A stretch of DNA of 19,795 nt, taken from the NCBI GenBank assembly GCA_031426355.1, contig JANPLD010000095.1, forward strand, positions 1-19,795, in the 5' to 3' direction. Position numbers and translations under genes: made by a program. Positions 1 through 6,844 of the stretch are shown piece by piece; within the stretch, counting starts at the first letter, position 1, and every line of letters starts with the position of its first letter. The stretch is from JANPLD01 sp031426355. Its GTDB lineage: Bacteria > Pseudomonadota > Alphaproteobacteria > Rickettsiales > UBA8987. Below the pieces are notes generated by a model. The model searched no databases and was not told the origin of the DNA. It was given only the letters and a program-made list of their open reading frames with translations.

Positions 1-1056
1 ATGATTTATATTATCTAATATTGCTTCAATCGAATAAATACCTCTACTGTCAGAGTCTTTTTGCTTCTCCACCAATTTCTCAATCACGGGAAGCATTTTT
101 ACAGTATAATCAGCAGTAGCAAAAAGCGGTATTGCGGAAATTGAAAATTCTGACAGCGGGCTTTTTTTATTAGCATTATAAGCATCCATAAATTCATTGA
201 ATTTATCTGGCTGAAAATCCCATTTGCCACAAGTTTTAAATCCAAGGGAGATAGTTCTTATCAACACAGAAACATCCCTAACCCTGGATCCAATACACAT
301 CTCATCAAAATCTATTATACAACTATTTCCATCTTTAAGAAGTGGAACATTCCCCCCGCTAGGATCGCCATGTAAAACATAATCCTTCATGTAATGTAAA
401 TCTGGCAAATTTATATATAAAGTATTTATTGCATCCTTTAGTTTTTTTAGTTTTTTTGAACCATAACTATCTAAAAAAAACTCTGAATTTTGTAAAGTTT
501 GTATAATTGAAAGCCTACTACACATAAGTTCAAACACATTTACTTTTTTCAATGATTTTAAGTCGGTTTGTTTAGTACCTTCTTGAATTGTATTATGAAA
601 TATACCTAAAGTCTTTCCCAGTGAGGCAGGTGAAGGCATTTCGCCATTATCATTAATAGGAAGTTTTTCCATCAAAAAAAACATTCTATTATTAATATAG
701 TCAGGAAACCCACCTTCCGATATTTTACCGGTTATTTTCCCTTGCTGGTTCTTATATAGTTTTGGTAATATAAGTTGATCGCTCGCAATCTGGTTTATTA
801 AATCATATATAGTTTCAATTCTTCTTTCTTTTTTTTCCAATTGTCCTTCATTTGATTCCAAGGTTGAGAAAGTTTTAATTTTCAAAACATATTCTTTTTT
901 GCCTGAGAAAATATCAAAACAAAAAGATGTTTCACCTGCAGGAATCCCATTTACTGCAATTTGCTCTTTTTCAAAAATCTCTGGAAAATTATTTCTTAAA
1001 AGTTCAGGTATAGCTATACTTTGTAAATTATCTCTATCTTTACTTGGTATTAGCAT
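1..1056 (-). CDS. APH/choline-kinase-type phosphotransferase, 3' end outside window
   Basis: An uninterrupted minus-strand frame of at least 352 codons starts at ATG 1056 and runs off the left edge without a stop. It has the catalytic signature of the aminoglycoside phosphotransferase/homoserine-kinase/choline-kinase fold. The motif HGDPSGGN (about 672-695 nt into the gene) is the Brenner HxDxxxxN catalytic loop, and IIDFDE about 10 residues later is the DFG-equivalent Mg-binding segment. An N-lobe strand (EYVLKIK) supplies the likely ATP-binding lysine. Such enzymes transfer the gamma-phosphate of ATP to a small-molecule hydroxyl. The substrate (antibiotic, choline, amino acid or sugar) cannot be told from these motifs. 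A GAGAAG element about 10 bases upstream supports the start. The gene lies outside the tRNA-borne island, just beyond the 3' end of the tRNA and on the same strand. Confidence 0.8.
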   Translation of the reverse strand, partial: MLIPSKDRDNLQSIAIPELLRNNFPEIFEKEQIAVNGIPAGETSFCFDIFSGKKEYVLKIKTFSTLESNEGQLEKKERRIETIYDLINQIASDQLILPKLYKNQQGKITGKISEGGFPDYINNRMFFLMEKLPINDNGEMPSPASLGKTLGIFHNTIQEGTKQTDLKSLKKVNVFELMCSRLSIIQTLQNSEFFLDSYGSKKLKKLKDAINTLYINLPDLHYMKDYVLHGDPSGGNVPLLKDGNSCIIDFDEMCIGSRVRDVSVLIRTISLGFKTCGKWDFQPDKFNEFMDAYNANKKSPLSEFSISAIPLFATADYTVKMLPVIEKLVEKQKDSDSRGIYSIEAILDNINH

Positions 1057-1103
1057 AAGCTTTATCTTCTCACTATTTACAAAACAAAGATGAGGATTTA
1101 ATT

Positions 1104-1185
<82 letters not shown>

Positions 1186-1209
1186 AGGAATGTGCGTTTG
1201 CACATGGGG

Positions 1210-1238
1210 CTTCTATCGGGGTTTGGATGGAATGTCAA
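1210..1238 (-). promoter_or_regulatory. island-supplied promoter for tRNA-fMet
   Basis: On the minus strand a perfect -35 TTGACA (1233-1238) is followed after 17 bases by TAGAAG (1210-1215), which would start transcription about 20 bases before the tRNA 5' end. A TGTGC/GCACA hairpin (1191-1204) sits in the leader. Because this DNA is inside the island, integration replaced the tRNA's own promoter with this one. Confidence 0.6.
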
Positions 1239-1303
1239 TGCTATAAAAATCTCACCTGTAAAATCATATTTTGTCTTCAATCACCTCCAAAAATGCCTTC
1301 TTT

Positions 1304-1324
1304 ACGGAGATGGTACGGAGACAG
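1304..1324 (+). repeat. left arm-type repeat (ACGGAGA-N4-ACGGAGA core)
   Basis: This 21-bp sequence is identical to 6393-6413 and contains two direct copies of ACGGAGA 11 bases apart. The two 21-mers sit 119 bp and 79 bp inside attL and attR, the position expected for arm-type integrase binding sites. The second GGAGA also lies about 8 bases before the integrase ATG at 1329, so it probably doubles as its ribosome binding site. Confidence 0.7.
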
Positions 1325-1328
1325 AACC

Positions 1329-2099
1329 ATGGTTTCTAAAATTACAGACAGATTTATCAATGATCTAAAAACACCTTTGCGGAGCAGTAAAATTTATTAT
1401 GACAGCACAATAAAAGGCTTAGGAATATGTATTACAAAAACAGGCGTTAGATCATTCATCCTTAATTATAGGATAAATGGCCGGGAACGCCGTATAGTAA
1501 TAGGTTCATATCCCACATGGAGTACAGCTAAGGCAAAAGATAGAGCTAATAAATTAAGACTGGATATAGATAACGGTAACGATCCTTTAGAACAAAGGGA
1601 CACATTAAGAAATGCTTGGATAGTCAAAGACCTTTTCAAGGAATATGAATCAAAGCATATCATAAACTTAGCCCCAAGAGCGCAAAAAGACGTTCTATCA
1701 ATGTGGCGGGTCTATATCATCCCTGCCCTAGCCTCAAAAAAGCTAAAGGATATAACAGCAAAAGACATTGACGATCTGCATCAGAAAATAAGCTTGAATA
1801 AGCCAGTAAGAGCTAACAGGGTTCTGGAAGTTCTAAGGCATGCCCTGAATCTAGCCATGCGTTGGGGAGAAATAGACAAGAACCCCGCCAACGGTTTTAA
1901 AAGAAATGCGGAGCAACCTAAAGATACTTACCTAAGTTCGGAACAGATAATTAGCTTGTTCAGTCAATTAAACAGAATGAAAAACCAAAATACCGCAAAT
2001 TTATTCCGCTTACTGATATTCACAGGTTCCCGACTAGGAGAAACCATAAAAGCCGACTGGTCACAATTCGATCTGGAAAATGGAATCTGGATATATTAA
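1329..2099 (+). pseudogene. P4-family tyrosine integrase, C-terminally truncated
   Basis: The 256 residues from ATG 1329 match the first part of P4/DUF4102-type integrases. An N-terminal arm-binding domain (about 1-90, with YDSTIKGLGI and RRIVIGSYPTWS) is followed by a SAM-like core-binding domain (about 95-200) and the start of the catalytic domain. TGSRLGE contains the first catalytic arginine (R235). The frame stops at WIY 21 residues later, whereas the family is usually about 400 residues. The Lys, HxxR, His/Trp and nucleophilic Tyr regions are absent, so the protein should not recombine DNA. The start at 1329 is preferred over the upstream ATG at 1227, because GGAGA precedes it and the upstream residues do not look like family sequence. 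Sequence just past the stop resembles another phage gene, which suggests a deletion. Confidence 0.88.
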
Positions 2100-2298
2100 T
2101 GACCCGGCAGAAAAAGTTCAATCCAGTAAATTCCTTAATGATTTTAATGGCTGGCTTGAATACAGAGGAGAGCAAAAGGTAAAACCTAGGGAATTTTCTT
2201 CTATTGTTTCACGCAAGTTTAAATCTACTAGAACTAGTGAGGGGGTATTTTACATGGTTTTGAGGCTAAAGACCGCATCTCTTTTACCAAAGGTGTAG
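2092..2298 (+). pseudogene. remnant resembling the D5-type phage/plasmid primase C-terminus
   Basis: An open frame of about 69 codons, beginning where the integrase resemblance ends, encodes a segment of the form NDPAEKVQSSKF...FNGWLEYRGE...REFSSIVSRKF...RTSEGVFY. This is the style of the C-terminal winged-helix region of phage D5/P4-type primase-helicases (a 'KV..S.LY..F..W....G....S.R.F...L..KF' pattern). No ATPase or primase domain precedes it. After GVFYM the best continuation lies in a different frame (GFEAKDR), suggesting an additional frameshift. It is best read as the tail of a deleted replication gene. The family assignment is by eye from pattern only. Confidence 0.45.
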
Positions 2299-2334
2299 GA
2301 TATGTAGTATATTTTATATTGTTGGTTAAATTTT

Positions 2335-2413
2335 AACTTATGGCAGTGGAATGGTGGATATGGTATAATAAAACAATGGAAAAACCATACACATCTTACA
2401 CCACTGCCAAGTT
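2335..2413 (+). promoter_or_regulatory. promoter embedded in a large inverted repeat (probable operator)
   Basis: The outer arms AACTT-AT-GGCAGTGG (2335-2349) and CCACTGCC-AAGTT (2401-2413) pair over 13 bases with a 2-base bulge. Inner arms TATGGT (2359-2364) and ACCATA (2384-2389) extend the symmetry. Between them is an extended -10 element, TGG-TATAAT (2361-2369). The ATG of the helix-turn-helix gene lies 7 bases after the repeat. A promoter flanked by operator half-sites in front of a DNA-binding protein suggests autoregulation; an mRNA hairpin is the alternative. Confidence 0.55.
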
Positions 2414-2419
2414 AAATAT

Positions 2420-2776
2420 ATGAAACAAACCGTATTAAATCCTGATTACTCTCTTATAGAAAAACGCCCGACATGGGGGTATGTTAGCACTCCCGAGCTT
2501 GCTAAAATACTTAGCGTAAGTCTTCAGAGTATCAATAATTTTTTATTGAGGGGAAAAATTTGCGCCCCCGAGCCTAACCCACGCTTCAAAGGCAATCGCA
2601 ACTGGTGGAACATAGCAAGGCTTCGTTCACAGCTAGAGTCCCGCCCAGAGGAAGAAATCCATTGGGAATGGATCAGGCAGAATCTACCGGCTGAAGCTAA
2701 CGAGTTCAAGAGCATCGCCCAGGCTCAATTCCTTGTAAAGCATTGCTATAAAATCCTTGGAGTTGAAAGGCCATAG
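2420..2776 (+). CDS. helix-turn-helix DNA-binding protein (MerR/AlpA-like), probable island regulator
   Basis: A 118-residue protein. Residues about 21-70 (YVSTPELAKILSVSLQSINN... followed by RGNRNWWNIARLR-type sequence) have the pattern of a winged helix-turn-helix of the MerR/excisionase type: an 'elA..l.vs...i.n...rG' recognition unit followed by a basic wing. AlpA/Xis-like proteins of this kind control excision and gene expression in P4-like islands. The C-terminal 50 residues are helical, charged and not recognised. It lies directly behind an inverted-repeat promoter and ahead of the C4-like RNA region. There is no good Shine-Dalgarno sequence before the ATG. The DNA-binding role is likely; which promoter it controls, or whether it acts in excision, is inference. 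Confidence 0.6.
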   Translation: MKQTVLNPDYSLIEKRPTWGYVSTPELAKILSVSLQSINNFLLRGKICAPEPNPRFKGNRNWWNIARLRSQLESRPEEEIHWEWIRQNLPAEANEFKSIAQAQFLVKHCYKILGVERP

Positions 2777-2894
2777 TCTTTAATCTTGCCTTTCCAACAT
2801 TTTTCTATAATTTCAAGAAGCTAGATAATATCTGGCAGGGCGTAAGAACCCTTGATCGAAAGCGGTTGCAATAGCAAACGCCGTATAAGTTTTG

Positions 2895-3033
2895 CTGTCT
2901 TCCCTCGACTTTATGGTCGGGGAGACAGTAGCGCATGTTCAATGGTTAACAGCCTAAAGGCTGCTGTGACCTTTCTTTCGACAGGTTTTCTTAACTCCCC
3001 GACTACCAGAACCTCAATTTGGGGATGGTAGTC
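2895..3033 (+). ncRNA. structured RNA, possibly C4-type antisense RNA
   Basis: This stretch between genes is dominated by base-pairing segments. A hairpin CTGTCT-t-CCC-t-CGAC / GTCG-GGG-AGACAG (2895-2909 with 2916-2928) competes with a long-range helix GTCGGGGAG / CTCCCCGAC (2916-2924 with 2995-3003). A small ACAGCC-type hairpin (2949-2966) sits between. The segment ends in a terminator-like hairpin. Layout and sequence style (GGGGAGACAGTA, AATGGTTAACAGCC, TGTGACCTTTC, CGACAGGTTTTCTTAACTCCCC) resemble my recollection of the C4 antisense RNA of phages P1 and P4, which regulates early phage genes. Assignment is from memory of the motif; the pairing is directly visible. Confidence 0.5.
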
Positions 3034-3040
3034 TTTATTT
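3001..3040 (+). terminator. rho-independent terminator
   Basis: GACTACCA (3001-3008) pairs with TGGTAGTC (3026-3033). An inner CCTCA/TGGGG extension makes a continuous hairpin, followed by TTTATTT. It shares GAC (3001-3003) with the long-range helix of the preceding RNA, so the two structures cannot both form completely. That would allow attenuation-type control. Confidence 0.7.
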
Positions 3041-3065
3041 AATAACAAATAATAAAAGGGAATGT

Positions 3066-3491
3066 ATGAAAAGCTTAATAACCGTTTTTATTCTTCTAAT
3101 TTCTTTATCAAGCTGTAATCGAGCGCCAACCGCAGAAGAATGGGCTAAAACCGATTACGGAAGCTATCCGAAGAATTACGAAAAAATTATTAAAGATTAT
3201 TTTGCTGGAATATTAAAAGATCCTGGCTCTCCAACCTTTGCTTTTACAAAGCCTCCTACTCAATCTTACGATGGTTATTTAAATAAGGAAAATAGATTTG
3301 GCTATGTAGTATGTGGTACAGTAAATGCAAAGAATAGTTATGGAGGATATACAGGGCCAGAACCCTTTTATATCTTTTTAAGAAATGATCGAATAATATA
3401 TCACGATTCCATTTCTAATTATTTGTTAGGGCGCGCTGGTAGTCCAGAGACAGGACATATAATTATCAATCAAAAATGCTTTGGAAGTTAA
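3066..3491 (+). CDS. small predicted lipoprotein, function unknown
   Basis: A 141-residue protein with a classic lipoprotein signal: MK, a hydrophobic core (LITVFILLISL), then lipobox LSSC with the acylated cysteine at residue 17. The mature part contains the pattern LKDPGSPTF...GYVVCGTVNAKNSYGGYTG...FYIFLRNDR. This recurs in uncharacterised small lipoproteins and periplasmic proteins of many Proteobacteria. A second cysteine near the C-terminus (QKCFGS) could pair with the one in YVVCGTV. AAAAGGGAA just upstream supports the start. It is island cargo placed after a terminator, so it probably has its own promoter, but I see no strong one. A surface-exclusion role is imaginable but unsupported. 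Confidence 0.75.
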   Translation: MKSLITVFILLISLSSCNRAPTAEEWAKTDYGSYPKNYEKIIKDYFAGILKDPGSPTFAFTKPPTQSYDGYLNKENRFGYVVCGTVNAKNSYGGYTGPEPFYIFLRNDRIIYHDSISNYLLGRAGSPETGHIIINQKCFGS

Positions 3492-3638
3492 ATTTATCAA
3501 TTCGGCAACAAGGTTAATTAATAAAAACTTTCTAAAGTCTATGTTTTTAGCCTTGTTAATGCCATTAAGCCATCAATAAATTTTAATAGAGTCTCTACCA
3601 AAAATAGAATATTTTTTCACTGGATAACTATAAGTTAC
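3492..3638. other. intergenic stretch with an imperfect hairpin
   Basis: The only structure seen is GGC-AACAAGG (3504-3513) pairing with CCTTGTT-aat-GCC (3551-3563) across a 37-base AT-rich loop. It is too open for a convincing terminator and may simply separate the lipoprotein gene from the next operon. Confidence 0.3.
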
Positions 3639-3666
3639 TTGAAAGGCCAAGATTCAAAGCTATAAT
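3639..3666 (+). promoter_or_regulatory. promoter of the ATPase operon
   Basis: TTGAAA (3639-3644) and a perfect TATAAT (3661-3666) are separated by 16 bases. Transcription would start about 15 bases before the ATG at 3689, leaving a very short leader with no clear Shine-Dalgarno sequence. The cargo operon therefore appears to be expressed independently of the island regulator. Confidence 0.6.
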
Positions 3667-3688
3667 TTAAAAAAAACTGAACCCTCCT

Positions 3689-3883
3689 ATGGTAAATCTT
3701 AATCAATGGCTAAAGGATCTTAAAATTAGCAATCCCCAAATAGAAAGCTTCATAGAAATAGTTGAATCTTACATTTCTGAAGAAGGTTTTAATTCTGATG
3801 GATACGAAAAAATCTTAGATTCAGAACTCCAATCTTTACAAAAGTCTTTTGAGAAACAATTAACAGATTCAATTTTTCAATGA
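3689..3883 (+). CDS. 64-aa protein, partner of the downstream ATPase, function unknown
   Basis: A small acidic, probably all-helical protein (SFIEIVESYISEEGF, ILDSELQSLQKSFEKQL) with no recognisable domain, signal peptide or membrane segment. Its stop codon overlaps the start codon of the ATPase gene (ATGA, 4 bases). The two are therefore translationally coupled and likely act together. It is the first gene after a near-consensus promoter. Small coupled proteins ahead of SMC-like defence ATPases can be adaptors, inhibitors or antitoxin-like restraints, but nothing in this sequence decides between these. It may also be a short accessory subunit like those in other ABC-ATPase defence modules. 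Confidence 0.65.
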   Translation: MVNLNQWLKDLKISNPQIESFIEIVESYISEEGFNSDGYEKILDSELQSLQKSFEKQLTDSIFQ

Positions 3884-6285
3884 TTAAGTTAAAAAAGATA
3901 ACGATTGAGAACTTTAGAGGTATAAAAAACCCTATAGAACTGGATTTTAGTCAAAAAAAATCAATAGTTATATACGGAAGAAATGGAACGGGCAAAAGTT
4001 CTATTGTAGATGCTTGGGAATGGATAAATAACAATTATAAAATCGGTCATTTAAATAGAGAGGGTGTTTTTCAGAAGGATTACCCTAATAAATCCTGTAA
4101 TGGAAATAATAGTTATATTGATATACAGTACCAACATTCTACAGCCGCATCACTTCGAATTACACATAATAAAACAAAACCTAGCACTCCAAAAGTAGAA
4201 GGTGATCCAATACTTAAGAATTATTCACCTTATCCAAATTATCTTAGGTATTCAGAGTTACAAGATTTTGTATATAAAACCAAAACTGACAAATATAAAT
4301 ACATAGCTAAGTTCTTTGGGTTAGAAATTTTTTTAGATAATCAGTCAGAGTTACAGACTTATATAAATAAATTACTAATTAAAATTGGCCAAGAGCAAGC
4401 AGTTTTTAATAGTATTGCGACAGAAATTAATAATCTTACAAGTAAAGAAAACGTAAACGAAATCGAAATAGTAAACTTTATTAATGTTATTGCCCTAAAA
4501 TATAACATTCCTAAAATTTCTAAATTCATTGAATGCAATAAAGTATTACAAGAACTTATAAAACTCTTTGATAATAATCCAAAAGTTAAAGAATTGAATG
4601 AGTGGAGAGAATTTAAACTGAAGCTAAATCAATTTTATCCTACGGTAAAATTAAAAAATGAAACAGAAGAATTAGAAGTATCTTTTAAAGAACTTAAACA
4701 AGATGAAGCAACCGTTACTAAGTTAATTCTTTCTAATTTATATAAAATCGGCCAAGATATTATTCCTAAACTTGAGAATCAATCCATATGCCCCTTATGT
4801 GATACTAAATTTCTTGGGGATTTAGAAAAGCATGTTCAGGTAAAACATAGACAACTAGAAGAACTAAATAAGAAAAAGACAGCATTCGATAAAAAACAAG
4901 CTGATTTATTTAAAAAATTTACAACATTATCAACAAAATTAACTGTTATCCAATCTGAAAAAGGCTCTTATGTGCTTTCTTCTATGAAAGAACTTTTTGA
5001 TGACATTAAATTAATAAATAATGGAATAAGTGATAATATTGAACTTCTTACAAAACAGGTAATTGAAATATCATCCATAGAAATATCTACTCAGACTTTT
5101 ATTTCCAAAATTGATATTCTTTTTGATGCTGAGAAAATTAATAAGAAAAAAATTGATGATATAATAATAAGCTTGGAAAGCGATGAATCTACAAAAGCCC
5201 TTATAAATGATTTAACAAACTTACAAAGTATAATCAAAGGTTTCATAAGATATCAAGTAAATAGTAAAAAATTAGAACATTTAAATTTAACTTCGAGTAA
5301 TTTTAATGCCCTTTTGGTTTTGTTGAATAAGTTCATTAACGATAATATTAAAACTATATTTGAGGCAATATCTAAGGATGTAGCTGATTATTTCAATATT
5401 TTAGAAACAACAAATTCTCATCTTAAAAACCCAGAAATAAAACTGCTTGCTGGAAAAGATAAAGCTGTTGAATTAGAGATTGAATTCGCATTGGAAAAGG
5501 TTACTCCAGCATTTAAATACCTTAGTGAATCTCAGGTTAATAGCTTTGGTTTGGCAATCTTTTTAGCTGCCGTTAAACATTTTAATCATCAGTTTAAATT
5601 TATTATTTTGGACGATGTAATAAGTAGCTTTGATAGTTTTAAAAGACCAAGAGTTATTAATTTATTAAAGACAAAATTTCAGGATTTTCAAATTTTGCTA
5701 CTTACACATGATGATATATTTTTTAAAGAAGTAATGAATCATTTGCCTGAGTGGAACAAAATTAAATTTACGGGTTGGGATTATACTACAGGCCCAAAAC
5801 ATAAGTTAGGCAAAAATTATCATGAAGAGATATTAAAGGATATAGAGGATGATGAGCCTCAATCTGCTGGTCATAAATTAGGGAAATATCTTGAATGGTT
5901 TTTAGGTGATATTAATGAAAACATACAAGGAAAAGTTCCTTTCAGAAGGGAAAATTCCTATAGTCTTAGTGAATTATTCCAAACAACTAAAAATCAATTA
6001 GAAAAAAAACTAAAGCTTTCTGGACAAAAAAAGCACAAATTAATTGAATTATTAGAAGAGTTAGAGAAATCCTCTAGCTTCCGTAACTTCTGCGATCATT
6101 ACAAAAACGAATCCGCACCCTATACCGCCCCAGAAATAAAAGAGGTTTATGAAAAATGGCTTGCTATAGAGGCTTTAATTCATTGCAAGGATTGCAAAGG
6201 TTTTATTAAACTTAATACCGCTAATGATGAAGTACATTGCACTGGTAATCATATTAATATGAAAAATCCCATATATTATTCTTAG
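3880..6285 (+). CDS. SMC/RecF-like ABC ATPase with zinc motifs and a C-terminal HEPN-type motif
   Basis: An 801-residue protein. The N-terminus (IKLKKITIENFRGIK) and Walker A GRNGTGKSS (33-41) are those of RecF/SbcC-type ABC ATPases. About 500 residues of coiled-coil-rich sequence follow, interrupted by CPLC...H...H at C304, C307, H318 and H323. This C-X2-C-X10-H-X4-H pattern resembles a C2H2 finger in place of the usual CxxC zinc hook. The ATPase resumes with signature LSESQ (548-552), Walker B FIILDD (574-579) and H-loop LLLTHDD (H610). After a charged helical stretch, RNFCDH (R735-H740) followed by PYTAPEI fits the RNxxxH motif of HEPN ribonucleases. The end has C769-X2-C772-X14-C787-X3-H791, a zinc-ribbon arrangement. 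RloC and PrrC are known ATPase-anticodon-nuclease proteins of the same general design. I infer an ATPase-gated RNase in defence; the ATPase is certain, the nuclease is not. Confidence 0.85.
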   Translation: MIKLKKITIENFRGIKNPIELDFSQKKSIVIYGRNGTGKSSIVDAWEWINNNYKIGHLNREGVFQKDYPNKSCNGNNSYIDIQYQHSTAASLRITHNKTKPSTPKVEGDPILKNYSPYPNYLRYSELQDFVYKTKTDKYKYIAKFFGLEIFLDNQSELQTYINKLLIKIGQEQAVFNSIATEINNLTSKENVNEIEIVNFINVIALKYNIPKISKFIECNKVLQELIKLFDNNPKVKELNEWREFKLKLNQFYPTVKLKNETEELEVSFKELKQDEATVTKLILSNLYKIGQDIIPKLENQSICPLCDTKFLGDLEKHVQVKHRQLEELNKKKTAFDKKQADLFKKFTTLSTKLTVIQSEKGSYVLSSMKELFDDIKLINNGISDNIELLTKQVIEISSIEISTQTFISKIDILFDAEKINKKKIDDIIISLESDESTKALINDLTNLQSIIKGFIRYQVNSKKLEHLNLTSSNFNALLVLLNKFINDNIKTIFEAISKDVADYFNILETTNSHLKNPEIKLLAGKDKAVELEIEFALEKVTPAFKYLSESQVNSFGLAIFLAAVKHFNHQFKFIILDDVISSFDSFKRPRVINLLKTKFQDFQILLLTHDDIFFKEVMNHLPEWNKIKFTGWDYTTGPKHKLGKNYHEEILKDIEDDEPQSAGHKLGKYLEWFLGDINENIQGKVPFRRENSYSLSELFQTTKNQLEKKLKLSGQKKHKLIELLEELEKSSSFRNFCDHYKNESAPYTAPEIKEVYEKWLAIEALIHCKDCKGFIKLNTANDEVHCTGNHINMKNPIYYS

Positions 6286-6392
6286 TTTGAAATAGTACCA
6301 AAAAAACAAAAAACCAACTCACTCCCCCACCCACCATAATCACTTTTACGGTTTGCGTTTCTATAAAAAGGTAGTACCCTTTTGCTTTATTA
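6286..6392. other. AT-rich gap before the right arm repeat
   Basis: There is no gene here. A run of A followed by a pyrimidine-rich CAACTCACTCCCCCACCCACC segment (about 6317-6337) lies after the ATPase stop. I see no convincing terminator hairpin. Confidence 0.4.
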
Positions 6393-6413
6393 ACGGAGAT
6401 GGTACGGAGACAG
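6393..6413 (+). repeat. right arm-type repeat
   Basis: An exact second copy of the 21-bp sequence at 1304-1324, in the same orientation, carrying the same two ACGGAGA units. It is 79 bp inside attR. No open frame begins after it, so its conservation here cannot be explained by a ribosome binding site role and fits integrase arm binding. Confidence 0.7.
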
Positions 6414-6491
6414 GATATTTTGCAGAAAGTGTTGCGGCTTCAAAAGCCAAGCTAGATAGGGTTTCAGGTTAGTTTAGAAGGACATTTCCAC

Positions 6492-6540
<49 letters not shown>

Positions 6541-6559
6541 GGAACTTTGAATCCGAGAG

Positions 6560-6587
6560 TTAATAGCAGTAATTTAGATACTGTCAA
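6560..6587 (-). promoter_or_regulatory. stranded native tRNA-fMet promoter
   Basis: On the minus strand, TTGACA (6582-6587) is followed after 16 bases by TATTAA (6560-6565), about 25 bases before the tRNA-half 5' end at 6535. This is the spacing expected for the original tRNA promoter. If active, it would transcribe the tRNA half and continue leftward, antisense to the island's right end. Confidence 0.55.
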
Positions 6588-6621
6588 TCATATTGAATTT
6601 AAAATTTAATCTACTGATTTC

Positions 6622-6773
6622 GGCATTGTTAAGGCAAGTATAGATGCGCATCATCTTAACCTCGTCATTCTGCGAATTGCTTTAGAAATTGCGCAGAATC
6701 TCGGAGTTTTAATCTCACGGGATGCTGTGCATTTCCACAGGATGACATAAATCTATACCTACCTAACAATGCC
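6622..6773. mobile_element. MITE-like palindromic element (152 bp)
   Basis: Terminal inverted repeats at 6622-6645 (GGCATTGTTAAGGCAAGTAT...) and 6751-6773 match at about 21 of 24 positions. Both begin or end with GGCATTGTTA. TGATTTC flanks it on the left (6615-6621) and, one base off, on the right (6775-6781), suggesting a 7-bp target duplication. Nested inside are GTCAT/ATGAC arms (6664-6668, 6742-6746) and two hairpins: ATTCTGCG-type (6667-6699) and CTGTG/CACAG (6725-6740). It encodes no protein. Confidence 0.7.
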
Positions 6774-6844
6774 ATGATTTCAAGTATTTGCATTTTCAGT
6801 TTAAACAATATAGAAATCTCATCCTGATAATTAAATTATAGAAG

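Noticed and set aside
1227..1328. Upstream extension of the integrase to ATG 1227
   Set aside because: The extra 34 residues (MECQCYKN...) do not resemble integrase N-termini, and a good ribosome binding site precedes ATG 1329. The extension also overlaps the tRNA promoter region.
3880..6285. Lamassu LmuB, or RloC/PrrC proper
   Set aside because: No LmuA/LmuC-like neighbours are present, only a 64-aa partner. The hook is C2H2-like rather than CxxC, and the R/E/H anticodon-nuclease triad of PrrC/RloC could not be placed with confidence.
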